This document shows positions 15,550-24,161 of a DNA stretch of 64,000 nucleotides, piece after piece. Within the stretch, counting starts at the first letter, position 1. Each line of letters starts with the position of its first letter. Below the pieces are notes generated by a model. The model did not search any database, was not told the origin of the DNA, and saw nothing but the letters and a program-made list of their open reading frames with translations. This DNA comes from JAKFEW01 sp036675505. GTDB lineage: Bacteria; Cyanobacteriota; Sericytochromatia; S15B-MN24; JAQBPE01. A program made the translations under genes and the position numbers. The DNA lies in NCBI GenBank assembly GCA_036675505.1, contig JAKFEW010000030.1:8985-72984 (forward strand), given 5' to 3'.

Positions 15550-18447
15550 TCAGGGGGGGAGCTGGCTCTTGGGCACGACTTTGATCTGGCCATGCCGGAA
15601 GTCGGCGATGTAGAGATCGCCGTTCTTGTCGAAGGCGAGTCCCGCGGGACCGGCCAGGCCGGTATCGATGGTCTTGCCGGCAAAGAGCGATGTTCGCTCA
15701 CCGACCACGCGCTCGATGATCCCCGTGTCCTTGCGGAGGCGCCGGACGCACGCCTGATCGGGCTCCGAGAAGTACATGTGGCCGGCCGCGTCCCAGGCGA
15801 AGCCACCGATGAATGTCAGCTTCGCCTCCTTGGCCGGGCCGCCGTCGCCGCCCGTGCCGTAAGCGGCCCCGGCGACCCAGGTCACAGCGGCGGTGACCGG
15901 ATCGATGCGGTAAATCCACCCCGCATCGGCCACGTAGAGCTGGCCGTCAGGCCCCGGCGCCATTGCGTAGGTATACTTGAAATCGAAGTCCTTGGCGGGC
16001 GTGCCGTCGTCCAGGCCCGTGCCGTAGCCGCCCCAGCCTTCGACGTTGCCGCCGGGCTGGAACCGCCGGATGCGGCCGAGCGACAGGACGTTGTAGTAGT
16101 ACCAGCCGCCGAGCGGGATCACGTCGATGTCGGCGGCCACGATCGTCGCGCCGATCGCCGGGCCGTCCTTGTCCAGCTGACCGGCGGCGAATACGCCGCC
16201 CGCGAGGGTCGTCAGCGCACCGCCGGCGACGCGCAAGACTCGCCCCGCGAGGGTGTTGGGGTCCGAGGCGAACATGGTCCACGTGTCGGGACCCTCGAGC
16301 CGCACCGCACGGGGCAGGTAGAGGTTCGTCGCCGAAGCCGCCTGGCCTTCCGAGAAATCCGCGCCGGCTGGACCGCGGCCGAACACAGATACCATGCGGT
16401 CGTCCGCCAGCGTCCAGCGCCAGACATGGCGGCTGTCGGTCACCCACAAGGCGTGCGTGGCGGCATCGTAGGTCAGGCCGGCCGGCGCGTTGAGCTGCAC
16501 CTCGCGCGACGGCCGGGGTACGTCGAACCCGCGCGTGCCGCCGATGATGGTGCCGACCGTGCCGTTCGAGAAGCGCCGCACGAAGCCCTGATCGCAGAAG
16601 TACAGCGTGCCGTCCGCCGCCAGGAAGGGCGAGCGGGGCTCCACGATGCCCGCGGCCTGGGCGGGGCCACCGTCGCCGGCGTGCGTCGGGAGGCCGGTGC
16701 CGGCGACGGCGTTGATCGTGCCGTTCACCACCTCGCGCAGGCGGTGGCTCGCCGCATCGGCGATCACGACGGCGCCGTCCGGGCGCACCGCGACGCCGCC
16801 CAGCCGGCCGAGCACGGCCGACGCCGCCGGGCCACCGTCGCCGGTGGCGGCAGCCGCCGAAAGCGCCGCGGTGTCCGAGCCCGCGACGCGGGCGACCACA
16901 TCCGCGCCGAGCCGTCGCACCTGGCCACAGGCGTCGTGCACCAGCAGGTCGCCGTTGCGCGGATCACGCGCGAGGTCCTGGATGTTGACGAAGCGGGCGT
17001 CCGCGGGCCGGCCGCCGTCACCCGCGGGCTTGAGCTTGATCCAGTTCAGGGAGTCGAAGGCGCGGACGTCGCCTGCGACAAGCGCGGGCTGGCCGCCCGG
17101 GGGGACGCGCCAGATGCCTGAGTGGGTCGCCACCACGAGGCCGCCGTCGGGCTCGACGAGCAGGTCACGGAGTTCCGCCCAGTCCGCGTGGGCGGCGCGC
17201 GTGGTGATGACGCCGGCCGGGCTCACGGCGCGGATGCGCTTGAAATCCTTGTCAGCGATGAGCAGGTCGCCGGCCGTGGTGTAGGCGATCGCGACCGGGC
17301 TGACGTAGGATTCGAGCGCGGATCCCCCGTCGCCTGGCGCTGGATCTGTCGCCGTCGGCATCGTGACGATCGGGTTGAGGCCGGAGCCGGCGATCGGCGT
17401 GAGCCGACCGGCCTGGTCCTTCTTCCAGACCCGGCGGGACTGGCTCCCGGCGAAGACGATCTCGCCGCCCGGCGCGACCACCACGCCCGCAGCGTCGGTC
17501 TCGATCGTGTCGGCGGGCTCGCCGGCGCCGAGGTTCGAGAGGCCCGCCAGCAGTGCCGTCCGCACCACCTCGAGCTGTGCGTCGACGGCCGGGTCCGCGT
17601 CACGGATGCGCTCGACGGTCGCCAGGACCTCGGACGCGGTGAGCGTAAGCGGGGCAGTGGTCTCCTTCGCGACGGCCGTCGCGACGATCGTCCGCGTTTC
17701 GGCCTCGAGGGCGGGGGGCAGCCGCTCGAGGACCGCCACCGGGTCCGCCTGGTCCTTCACGTACTTCTCGAGGATGTAGCCCATCGTGAGCGTCGAAGTG
17801 AGATCGACGTCGACCTGGGTGGGCTTGGCGATCGCGCCGCGCGCCACGAAGGCGAGCAGCTTGCCGCGGTCGGCCGGGAGCTTGACCGCGACGAGGGCGT
17901 GGCGATCGCCGCCCGCGAAGGGCAGGCGGTAGGAGCCGTCCGCCTTCGTCACGTCCGTGATGCGCTGGCCCGCGGCGTCGCGCAGCGGCGTGCCGTCTGC
18001 GCGCTGCAATTCGACCTCGAGGCCCACGCCAGGCACCTCCTCGACGGCCGTGAGGCGGTACGAGCCGCCATTGTTGCTGACGACGTTGCCGCCGTTGTTC
18101 GAGACCACGCCGCCGCCATTGTTCGAGACCACCCCGCCGCCGTTGTTGGCGATGATGCCCCCGCCGTTGTTCGCGACGATCCCGGCCGGGCCTTTGACCT
18201 TGCCGACGATCGAGGCGCCTTTGTCCGAGATCAGCCCACCGCCCGGCTCGAGCGGTGAAACCGAGGCCAGGATCACAGGCGGCTTGATCGTTGCAGGCTT
18301 TACGGACTGCCCGCCCGGCGTCCCGGACGCGCGCACGCGCGGTTTGCCGCTGCCGGCCGGCCCCACGGGCGGGGCGGCGGGCGACGCGCAGGCGGCGATC
18401 ATCGCCAACGTCAGCACCCCCGACGCCATTCGGAACCGAGCAGCCAT
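15550..18447 (-). CDS. Large lipoprotein: NNGG octapeptide repeats and NHL beta-propeller
   Basis: 965 residues. The signal ends in MIAAC (Cys20). After a Pro/Gly linker come five octapeptides of the form GVVSNNGG (89-128), a carboxypeptidase-regulatory-like beta sandwich (about 130-215, with the DGSYRLPF motif), a helical segment with DLTSTLTMG (about 218-305), and an NHL-type propeller (about 310-960). The propeller has repeated GDGGxA...P.(G)(I/V)A and LYVAD/ADxxxxRIR units, typical of six-bladed ligand-binding propellers. It should act at the cell surface or periplasm; the ligand is unknown. No Shine-Dalgarno sequence precedes the ATG; a TATATA hexamer lies six bases upstream, overlapping the stop of the upstream regulator gene, which suggests a leaderless message. 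Confidence 0.85.
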   Translation of the reverse strand: MAARFRMASGVLTLAMIAACASPAAPPVGPAGSGKPRVRASGTPGGQSVKPATIKPPVILASVSPLEPGGGLISDKGASIVGKVKGPAGIVANNGGGIIANNGGGVVSNNGGGVVSNNGGNVVSNNGGSYRLTAVEEVPGVGLEVELQRADGTPLRDAAGQRITDVTKADGSYRLPFAGGDRHALVAVKLPADRGKLLAFVARGAIAKPTQVDVDLTSTLTMGYILEKYVKDQADPVAVLERLPPALEAETRTIVATAVAKETTAPLTLTASEVLATVERIRDADPAVDAQLEVVRTALLAGLSNLGAGEPADTIETDAAGVVVAPGGEIVFAGSQSRRVWKKDQAGRLTPIAGSGLNPIVTMPTATDPAPGDGGSALESYVSPVAIAYTTAGDLLIADKDFKRIRAVSPAGVITTRAAHADWAELRDLLVEPDGGLVVATHSGIWRVPPGGQPALVAGDVRAFDSLNWIKLKPAGDGGRPADARFVNIQDLARDPRNGDLLVHDACGQVRRLGADVVARVAGSDTAALSAAAATGDGGPAASAVLGRLGGVAVRPDGAVVIADAASHRLREVVNGTINAVAGTGLPTHAGDGGPAQAAGIVEPRSPFLAADGTLYFCDQGFVRRFSNGTVGTIIGGTRGFDVPRPSREVQLNAPAGLTYDAATHALWVTDSRHVWRWTLADDRMVSVFGRGPAGADFSEGQAASATNLYLPRAVRLEGPDTWTMFASDPNTLAGRVLRVAGGALTTLAGGVFAAGQLDKDGPAIGATIVAADIDVIPLGGWYYYNVLSLGRIRRFQPGGNVEGWGGYGTGLDDGTPAKDFDFKYTYAMAPGPDGQLYVADAGWIYRIDPVTAAVTWVAGAAYGTGGDGGPAKEAKLTFIGGFAWDAAGHMYFSEPDQACVRRLRKDTGIIERVVGERTSLFAGKTIDTGLAGPAGLAFDKNGDLYIADFRHGQIKVVPKSQLPP
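18064..18183 (-). repeat. 24-bp coding repeat (NNGG octapeptides), five units
   Basis: Five tandem units, each encoding eight residues with NNGG at fixed positions (GIVANNGG, GIIANNGG, GVVSNNGG twice, NVVSNNGG). Codon choice varies between units, so the protein pattern appears selected and is not just a recent DNA slippage. Confidence 0.85.
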
Positions 18448-18452
18448 AGCGA

Positions 18453-19184
18453 CTATATACCCGCGCCCGGACCGCGTTGCTTCCCGACGCCGAAGGCGAG
18501 CATGTACCCGGCTGGGTGGCGCAGCAGCCAGGCCGGGTTCGCGGGATCCGGCTCGAGCTTCTTCCGCAAGTTCCGGATGTGGGTGTGGATCAGCTGCGGG
18601 TTGCCGAGCCCCGCGGGCCGACGGAGGGCGTCGTTCAGCAGCCGCTCGACGCTCACGGGCTTGCCCGCGCTGGTGGCGAGCAGCCGCAGGACCGCGAACT
18701 CCGACGGCGTCAGCACCACGCGCCGGCCTGCGAGCTCGGCCGTGCGCGTCGCCGGCTCGAGCCGGAGCGGCCCCACGACCAGCTCGTCGTGGGCATCGCG
18801 CTCGCGCAGCAGCGCCCGCAGCTGGATCCGGATGCGGAACGCGAGCTCCACGCCATCGAAGGGCACCTCCACGTATTCCGTGGCGCCGACGTAGAAGGCC
18901 TGGTACTTGCGCCGCTGGTCACCACGCGGACCGAGCACCATCACCGGCACATCGGCGAGGGCCGGCACGCCGCGGATGCGGTGGCACACCGAGAGGCCGT
19001 CGAGCCCGGGCAGGTCCGCGGCCAGGATCACGAGGTCGGGCAGCTCGCGGATCGCCGACTCGTAGGCGTCGGGACCCGTCGGCGCCTCGACCACGGTCGC
19101 CGCCGCGGCCTCCTCGATGCGCCGCCGGACCTGATCGCGCACCGACCGCTCCGGCAGGCACACGAGCACCCGCGCGCGCCGCAC
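18453..19184 (-). CDS. OmpR-type response regulator with a degenerate receiver
   Basis: 243 residues: receiver domain (about 4-120) and C-terminal winged helix (about 135-233, with the VLTPSEFAVLRLLA helix, the HTHIRNLRKKLEPD recognition region and the PAGYML hairpin), so DNA binding looks intact. The receiver lacks the phosphorylation machinery: the acidic pair is L10-P11, the phospho-acceptor Asp is A55 (ILAADLPGLDG), the Thr/Ser switch is G85, and the invariant Lys before Pro is V107 (EVPF). It is therefore expected to act without phosphotransfer. The GTG start lies two bases past the thioesterase stop, with only a weak ribosome site. No histidine kinase is adjacent. Confidence 0.88.
   Translation of the reverse strand: MRRARVLVCLPERSVRDQVRRRIEEAAAATVVEAPTGPDAYESAIRELPDLVILAADLPGLDGLSVCHRIRGVPALADVPVMVLGPRGDQRRKYQAFYVGATEYVEVPFDGVELAFRIRIQLRALLRERDAHDELVVGPLRLEPATRTAELAGRRVVLTPSEFAVLRLLATSAGKPVSVERLLNDALRRPAGLGNPQLIHTHIRNLRKKLEPDPANPAWLLRHPAGYMLAFGVGKQRGPGAGI
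18454..18459 (-). promoter_or_regulatory. -10-like hexamer of a possible leaderless promoter
   Basis: Minus-strand TATATA preceded by GGG and followed by six bases and then the ATG at 18447. It overlaps the regulator stop codon. No ribosome site lies between it and the start. Confidence 0.4.
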
Positions 19185-19186
19185 CG

Positions 19187-19618
19187 CTAGCCGTCCGTGG
19201 CCGGTCCAGCGGTCGGCACGCCCACCGCCGCGCGGAGGCTCGCCGGAATCGCGACCGGCCGACCGTTCTCGCGGTTCAGGCAGACGTGCACCGAGCGGCC
19301 TTCGGCGATCACGGCGTCGTCCTTGCGCAGCTCGTACTGGAACACCAGGCTCGCCCAGCCCAGCTCGGCGATCCAGGTGCGCACGACGAGGAGGTCGTCG
19401 TAGCGCGCCGGTGCCTTGTATTTCACCGTGAGCTCGGCCACGACCATGATGTGGCCGCCCGCCTCGAGCTCGTTGTAGTCGAAGCCCTGGGCCCGCAAGA
19501 AGGCGCCGCGGCCGACTTCGAAGTAGATGACGTGGTTCGCGTGGTAGACGATGCCCTGAGCATCGGTCTCGGCGTAGCGGACGCGGATCGGCTCGTCGAC
19601 GGGCGGGGGCAGGGGCAT
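19187..19618 (-). CDS. YbgC-like acyl-CoA thioesterase (hotdog fold)
   Basis: 143 residues. The 4HBT signature YAETDAQGIVYHANHVIYFE near residue 15 holds the catalytic Asp of the hotdog thioesterases, and the remaining sequence has the expected strand pattern (VKYKAPARYDD, SLVFQYEL). The likely role is hydrolysis of a short or medium acyl-CoA or acyl-ACP in the cytoplasm. No Shine-Dalgarno sequence precedes the ATG; a TAGACT hexamer ends seven bases before it. It is two bases upstream of the response regulator, so the two are probably cotranscribed. The usual Tol-Pal neighbours of ybgC are absent. Confidence 0.88.
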   Translation of the reverse strand: MPLPPPVDEPIRVRYAETDAQGIVYHANHVIYFEVGRGAFLRAQGFDYNELEAGGHIMVVAELTVKYKAPARYDDLLVVRTWIAELGWASLVFQYELRKDDAVIAEGRSVHVCLNRENGRPVAIPASLRAAVGVPTAGPATDG

Positions 19619-19625
19619 GCGGGTC

Positions 19626-19631
19626 AGTCTA
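19626..19631 (-). promoter_or_regulatory. -10-like hexamer of a possible leaderless promoter (thioesterase)
   Basis: Minus-strand TAGACT followed by seven bases and the ATG at 19618, with no ribosome site. Supported by position only. Confidence 0.35.
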
Positions 19632-19651
19632 TCATGGCTCGACGCCGGTCA

Positions 19652-20581
19652 TCATTCATCCCCTTGCGGCAGCGCGGCGGGTTGGCGGATCGCGAGCACG
19701 ACGGCGACGACGATCAGGGCGCCGCCAGCGGCGATCGGCGTCGTGAAAGGCTCCGCCAGCCACCAGGTGCCGAGCAGCACCGCGACCAGCGGGTTCACGT
19801 AGGCGTAGGTCGCCACCAGGCTCGGTCGCACATGGCGCACCAGCCAGGCGAAGGCGGACCAGGCGACGCACGAGCCGAACAGCACCAGGTACGCGAAGGC
19901 CGACCAGGTCCGGGCGTCCGCCGTGCCGAAGTCGAGCACGGCCCATTCGCCGCCCGCGGCCGCCGCGAGCGCGAACACGATCGAAGCGGCCGCCAGCGAA
20001 CATGCGGCGTTCCAGACCCAGGACGAGGGCGCCGGCACGCGCCGACCCACCAGCTGGCCGGCCGCCCAGATCGCCGTGGCCGCGAGCACCACGGCGGCCG
20101 CGCCGAGGCCGCGCTGCCCCAGCGCCGCATCGCCCACGGCGAGCAAATCCGGCGCGAGCAGCGTGGCCACGCCGGCCAGGCCCAGGGCGCCTGCGAACGC
20201 CGCTCGCGCGGTCGGGCGCGTGCGCTCGGCCAGCGCCTCGAAAGCCAGGATCCAGATCGGCAAGGAGGCCACCAACAGCGCCGCGACGCCCGATGGCATG
20301 CGGCCGGCGGCGAACACGACGCCGCCGTTGCCGAGGCCGAGCAGCATCGTGCCCGTGAGCGCGGAGCCGGCCACCTCGATCGGCCGCGGCAGCGCATGGC
20401 GGGCCACCAGCGCCGCTATCGCCAGGATCGCGGCCGCCGTCGAGAACCGCAGCGCGCCCATCACGAAGGGCGGCATGCCCGCGACCGCGACCCAGATCGC
20501 GAGGTAGGTCGAGCCCCAGACCAGATAGACCGTGCCCAGCGCCAGCGCCATCTGCCAGCGGGACGGGGTAAGCGCCGCCAT
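19652..20581 (-). CDS. EamA/DMT-superfamily exporter
   Basis: 309 residues with ten predicted membrane helices in two EamA halves, about 10-145 and 160-300. Family features include WGSTYLAIWVAV near the start, LRF(S/T) after helix 2, the GVAALLVASLPIW helix and LVATYAYVNPLVAVLLG in the second half, followed by LAEP. Members export amino acids or other small metabolites; the substrate cannot be told. The start at 20581 has no ribosome site but a TTGACA/GACCAT promoter ends seven bases before it. It is divergent from the sugar importer genes. Confidence 0.88.
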   Translation of the reverse strand: MAALTPSRWQMALALGTVYLVWGSTYLAIWVAVAGMPPFVMGALRFSTAAAILAIAALVARHALPRPIEVAGSALTGTMLLGLGNGGVVFAAGRMPSGVAALLVASLPIWILAFEALAERTRPTARAAFAGALGLAGVATLLAPDLLAVGDAALGQRGLGAAAVVLAATAIWAAGQLVGRRVPAPSSWVWNAACSLAAASIVFALAAAAGGEWAVLDFGTADARTWSAFAYLVLFGSCVAWSAFAWLVRHVRPSLVATYAYVNPLVAVLLGTWWLAEPFTTPIAAGGALIVVAVVLAIRQPAALPQGDE

Positions 20582-20588
20582 GCGCCCG

Positions 20589-20617
20589 ATGGTCCGCCAC
20601 CGCCGTCCCGATGTCAA
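20589..20617 (-). promoter_or_regulatory. Promoter of the EamA gene, possibly leaderless
   Basis: On the minus strand a perfect TTGACA (20617-20612) and GACCAT (20594-20589) stand 17 bp apart; seven bases follow to the ATG. The transcription start would fall at or next to the start codon. Confidence 0.45.
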
Positions 20618-20635
20618 CCACCAGGCATGCTGGGG

Positions 20636-20641
20636 TATAGG
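20636..20641 (+). promoter_or_regulatory. -10-like hexamer of a possible leaderless promoter (sugar ABC ATPase)
   Basis: TATAGG preceded by GGGG and followed by six bases and the GTG at 20648. No ribosome site or clear -35 is present. Confidence 0.35.
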
Positions 20642-20647
20642 CGTTCC

Positions 20648-22135
20648 GTGACCGAACCTATCCTCCAAGTCCGCGGGGTCAAGAAAGGCTTCCCCGGCGT
20701 CCAGGCCCTCGACGGCGTCGACCTCGACATCCACCCGGGCGAGGTCCACGTCCTGCTCGGCGAGAACGGCGCCGGCAAGTCGACGCTCATGAAGATCCTG
20801 GCCGGCGTGCACCGGCCGGACGCGGGCACCATCACGCTGCGTGGCCAACCCGTCACGATCGGCTCGCCGCGCGAGGCGCAGGCGCTGGGCATCAGCACGA
20901 TCTACCAGGAGTTCAACCTGGTCCCGGACTTGACCCTCGCCGAAAACCTCTTCTTCGGCCACGAGCCGCTACTCGCCCCGGGCGTGGTGGACTTCAAGAC
21001 ACTCAACGCGAACGCGCGCCAGTACCTTGACGAGCTGGACCTGCGCGTGGCCCCGGACAGCCTGGTGCGGGAGCTCGGCGTGGCCCAGATGCAGCTGGTG
21101 GAGATCGCCAAGGCGTTGACCACCCACGCCGCGATCCTGACCATGGACGAGCCGACCGCCGCGCTCTCGGATCGCGAGGCGGAGCGGCTCTTCAAGACCA
21201 TCCGGTCGCTCGAGGCGAAGGGCGTCGCGATCATCTACATCTCGCACCGCATGCCGGAGCTCTTCGCGCTCGGCAAGCGCGTCACGGTCATGCGCGACGG
21301 CAAGACCGTGGGCTCGCGCGTGATGCGCGAGACCACGCCCGACGAGCTGATCCGCCTGATGGTCGGCCGCGACCTCGCCGACGTCTATCCGCCCCCATCC
21401 GGCCAGCCGCCCGGCGACGAGCTGCTCGCGGCCGAGGACATGCGCATCCCCGGCGTGCTCAAGGGCTGCAACGTGAACGTTCGCGCGGGCGAGATCGTCG
21501 GCATCGCCGGCCTGGTCGGTTCGGGTCGGACGGAGCTGCTGCGCGCGATCTTCGGCGCGGACCGGGCCGACGGCACGGTCAAGGTGCGCGGCGTGACCCG
21601 GCGCATCCGCTCGCCGCGCGACGGCGTCCGCGCCGGCCTCGGCTTCCTGACCGAAGACCGCAAAGGCCAGGGCCTCGCGCTCGGCATGGCCGTGCGCGAA
21701 AACACCACGATGGCGAGCCTGCGCCGCTTCGGCCGCTTCGGCTTGATCGATCATGCGGCCGAGAAAGCCGAGACCCAGTCCTTCATCAGCAAGCTGGGCA
21801 TCCGGACGCCGTCCGGCGAGCAAATCGCCCGCCTGCTCTCGGGCGGCAATCAGCAGAAAGTCGTGCTCGCGAAGTGGCTCGCCACTGACGCCGACGTCCT
21901 GTTCTTCGACGAGCCGACGCGCGGCATCGACGTGGGCGCGCGCGCCGAGATCTACGCCCTGATGCGGCAGCTCGCCGCCCAGGGCAAGGGCATCTTGATG
22001 GTGTCTTCGGACCTGCCCGAGGTGCTCGGCATGAGCGATCGCATCTACGTCATGAGCCATGGCCGGATCGCCGGCGAGCTGCCGCGCGCCGAAGCCACCC
22101 AGGAGCGCATCCTGGCGCTCGCGACCCAAGACTGA
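20648..22135 (+). CDS. Ribose/galactose-type ABC importer ATPase with two nucleotide-binding domains
   Basis: 495 residues, RbsA/MglA/XylG family. The first ABC domain (about 5-240) has Walker A GENGAGKST, the variant signature LGVAQMQLVEIAKAL and Walker B ILTMDEPTAAL. The second (about 250-495) has the usual degenerate loop GLVGSGRTELLR, a full LSGGNQQKVVLAKWL signature and FFDEPTRGIDVG. It energises import through the downstream RbsC-like permease with the RbsB-like lipoprotein. The start is the GTG at 20648; longer in-frame extensions run through the opposite-strand genes and are not used. The sugar is not decidable from sequence. Confidence 0.92.
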   Translation: MTEPILQVRGVKKGFPGVQALDGVDLDIHPGEVHVLLGENGAGKSTLMKILAGVHRPDAGTITLRGQPVTIGSPREAQALGISTIYQEFNLVPDLTLAENLFFGHEPLLAPGVVDFKTLNANARQYLDELDLRVAPDSLVRELGVAQMQLVEIAKALTTHAAILTMDEPTAALSDREAERLFKTIRSLEAKGVAIIYISHRMPELFALGKRVTVMRDGKTVGSRVMRETTPDELIRLMVGRDLADVYPPPSGQPPGDELLAAEDMRIPGVLKGCNVNVRAGEIVGIAGLVGSGRTELLRAIFGADRADGTVKVRGVTRRIRSPRDGVRAGLGFLTEDRKGQGLALGMAVRENTTMASLRRFGRFGLIDHAAEKAETQSFISKLGIRTPSGEQIARLLSGGNQQKVVLAKWLATDADVLFFDEPTRGIDVGARAEIYALMRQLAAQGKGILMVSSDLPEVLGMSDRIYVMSHGRIAGELPRAEATQERILALATQD

Positions 22136-22180
22136 CCGGCACCTGAACCGTACGCACCGAGCCCGACCACGGAGAAGCCT

Positions 22181-23146
22181 GTGAGCACCGCGCCGCTGAC
22201 CGCCCCTCAACCGACCTTGCCCGCCTGGAAGCTCGTCCTGGACAAGTTCCTGGCGCTGGCCGGCCTCGTCGTGCTCTGCGTCGTGCTGACGATCCTCACG
22301 CCCAACTTCCTGACCTTCGACAACCTCTTCAACGTGGCCCGCCAGATCTCCATCACGGGCATCGTGGCGGTCGGCATGACGATCGTGATCGTCACGTCGG
22401 GCATCGATCTCTCGGTGGGCTCGGTGCTGGCGCTCGCCGCTTGCGCGGCGGGGCTGTTGATGTCGCGCGGCCTGCCCGTGCCGATCGCGCTCGCCGCCGG
22501 CTGCGGCGTGGGCGCGGCCTGCGGCCTGGTGAACGGCCTGCTGATCACCAAGCTGCGCATCACGCCCTTCATCGCGACGCTCGGCATGATGAGCGTCGCG
22601 CGCGGCGCGGCGCTGGTCATCACGGGCGGCATCCCGGTCGACACGCTGCCCGACAGCGTGCCCAAGATCGCCGGCAACCTCGGCCCGGTGCCGATCCCCG
22701 TGCTCGTGATGCTCGTCGTGGCGCTGATCGGCGCCGCGATCCTCGGCTGGACGCGGCTCGGGCGCTACGCCTACGCGCTCGGCAGCAACGAGGAAGCCGT
22801 GCGGCTCTCCGGCATCGCCGTCGATTGGTACAAGATCGCGATCTACGTGATTTCGGGCCTGCTCGCCGCCATCGCCGGCATGGTCATGATGGCGCGCCTC
22901 AGCTCGGCCCAGCCGACGGGCGGCAACATGATGGAGCTCGACGCGATCGCCGCCGTCGTGATCGGCGGCGCCAGCCTGATGGGCGGGCGCGGCACGATCT
23001 TCGGCACGATCGTCGGCGTCGCGATCATCGGCGTGCTGCGCAACGGCCTGGTCCTGCTCGACGTCTCGGCCTTCTGGCAACAGCTGGTCATCGGCGTCGT
23101 GATCGTGCTGGCCGTGGCGCTGGACCAGGTGCGCCACAAGGCGTAA
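22181..23146 (+). CDS. Ribose-type ABC importer permease
   Basis: 321 residues with about eight to ten membrane helices, RbsC family. Hallmarks: NLFNVARQISI(T)GIVAVGMTIVI near residue 50, SGIDLSVGS, and GGASLMGGRGTIFGT with the following VGVAIIGVLRNGL. The start is a GTG with GGAGA upstream, 45 bases after the ATPase. It forms the membrane channel of this importer. Confidence 0.93.
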   Translation: MSTAPLTAPQPTLPAWKLVLDKFLALAGLVVLCVVLTILTPNFLTFDNLFNVARQISITGIVAVGMTIVIVTSGIDLSVGSVLALAACAAGLLMSRGLPVPIALAAGCGVGAACGLVNGLLITKLRITPFIATLGMMSVARGAALVITGGIPVDTLPDSVPKIAGNLGPVPIPVLVMLVVALIGAAILGWTRLGRYAYALGSNEEAVRLSGIAVDWYKIAIYVISGLLAAIAGMVMMARLSSAQPTGGNMMELDAIAAVVIGGASLMGGRGTIFGTIVGVAIIGVLRNGLVLLDVSAFWQQLVIGVVIVLAVALDQVRHKA

Positions 23147-23182
23147 GCTGACGTTCCCTCGTTTCAAAGGAGAAACCGCCGC

Positions 23183-24121
23183 ATGAACCGTCTCGCCGCC
23201 ACCGCCTGCCGCCTCCTGGCCGCCACCGCCCTCGTCGTGAGCGCGTACGGCTGCGCCCCGGAGGAGAAGCGCACCACGATCGCCGTCGTCGGCAAGGCCG
23301 CGGGCGGTGAATACTGGCTCGCCGTGAAGCGCGGCGCCCAGCGCAAGGCCGACGCGATGAGCGTGAAGCTGCTCTACCTCGGCACGCCGACCGAGGTCGA
23401 CATCTCGGGCCAGATCGACCTCGTCGAGGGCCTGATCCAGCGCAAGGTCGAGGGCATCGCGATCTCGCCGACCGACTCGAAGGCCCTGAGCCCGGTCGTG
23501 AAGCGCGCCATCGACGCGGGCATCAAGGTCATCACGATCGACTCGGATACGACCGAGAAGGACCGGCTGTGCTACATCGGCACGAACAACACGGCCGCGG
23601 GCGAGGTGGCCGGCCGGGAGATGCTGAAGCTGGTAGGCGACAAGAAGGCCAAGATCGCGACCATCACGGGCGTGATCGGCGCGCAGAACCTCGAAGAGCG
23701 CGTCAGCGGCTTCAAGAGCGCCGTGGGAGACAAGGTGACGCTGCTGAACGTGCAGCCGGACAACGGCAACAAGGACAAGTCGATGGCGATCGCCGAGAAC
23801 ACCCTCACCGCCAACCCGGACGTGGCGGCGTTCTTCACCACCACGGCGATCGGCGGTCCGGCCACGGCCCAGGCCCTGCAGACGGCCGGCAAGGCCGGTC
23901 AGGTGAAGGTCATCTCCTTCGACACGACCCCCACGCTCATCAAGCACCTCAAGGCCGGCACCGTGCAGGTGCTGATCGCCCAGCAGCCCGAGAAGATGGG
24001 CGAGCTGGCCGTCGAGAAGCTCGTGGGCGCGATCAAGGGCGAGAAGCTGCCCGCGGTCATCGACACCGGCGTCGTGGCGGTGACCAAGGAGAACGTGGCC
24101 CAGTTCGAGACGTCGAACTGA
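23183..24121 (+). CDS. Ribose-type ABC importer substrate-binding lipoprotein
   Basis: 312 residues. The lipobox gives Cys24 (SAYGC), so it is membrane-anchored rather than free in the periplasm. Periplasmic-binding-protein type I features: TIAVVGKAAGGEYWLAVKRG in the first lobe, EGIAISPTDSKAL, VITIDSD, the YIGTNN.AAGEVAG hinge region and VIAQQPEKMGELAVE near the end. AAAGGAG lies just before the ATG. The three genes form a complete importer in the order ATPase, permease, binding protein. The exact sugar or polyol is unknown. Confidence 0.92.
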   Translation: MNRLAATACRLLAATALVVSAYGCAPEEKRTTIAVVGKAAGGEYWLAVKRGAQRKADAMSVKLLYLGTPTEVDISGQIDLVEGLIQRKVEGIAISPTDSKALSPVVKRAIDAGIKVITIDSDTTEKDRLCYIGTNNTAAGEVAGREMLKLVGDKKAKIATITGVIGAQNLEERVSGFKSAVGDKVTLLNVQPDNGNKDKSMAIAENTLTANPDVAAFFTTTAIGGPATAQALQTAGKAGQVKVISFDTTPTLIKHLKAGTVQVLIAQQPEKMGELAVEKLVGAIKGEKLPAVIDTGVVAVTKENVAQFETSN

Positions 24122-24161
24122 ACCACGCGCCACCCCGGCTAATTCGGGAAAAATCCGGTCA

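Noticed and set aside
18064..18183. Possible CRISPR or satellite array at the NNGG repeats
   Set aside because: Units are 24 bases, contiguous without spacers, in frame and coding; no cas genes are near.
17957..20647. N-terminal extension of the ribose-type ATPase frame
   Set aside because: It would run through three well-supported minus-strand genes. The family start fits the GTG at 20648.
20969..24133. Open frame of about 1054 codons on the - strand opposite the ribose-type importer
   Set aside because: Same type of shadow. His/Asp/Arg-rich low-complexity translation, and the + strand has complete ABC motifs.
24122..24161. Terminator between the sugar-binding lipoprotein gene and the convergent lipoprotein gene
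   Set aside because: Only a stem of about four pairs (CCCG/CGGG) with an A run is visible, too weak to call.
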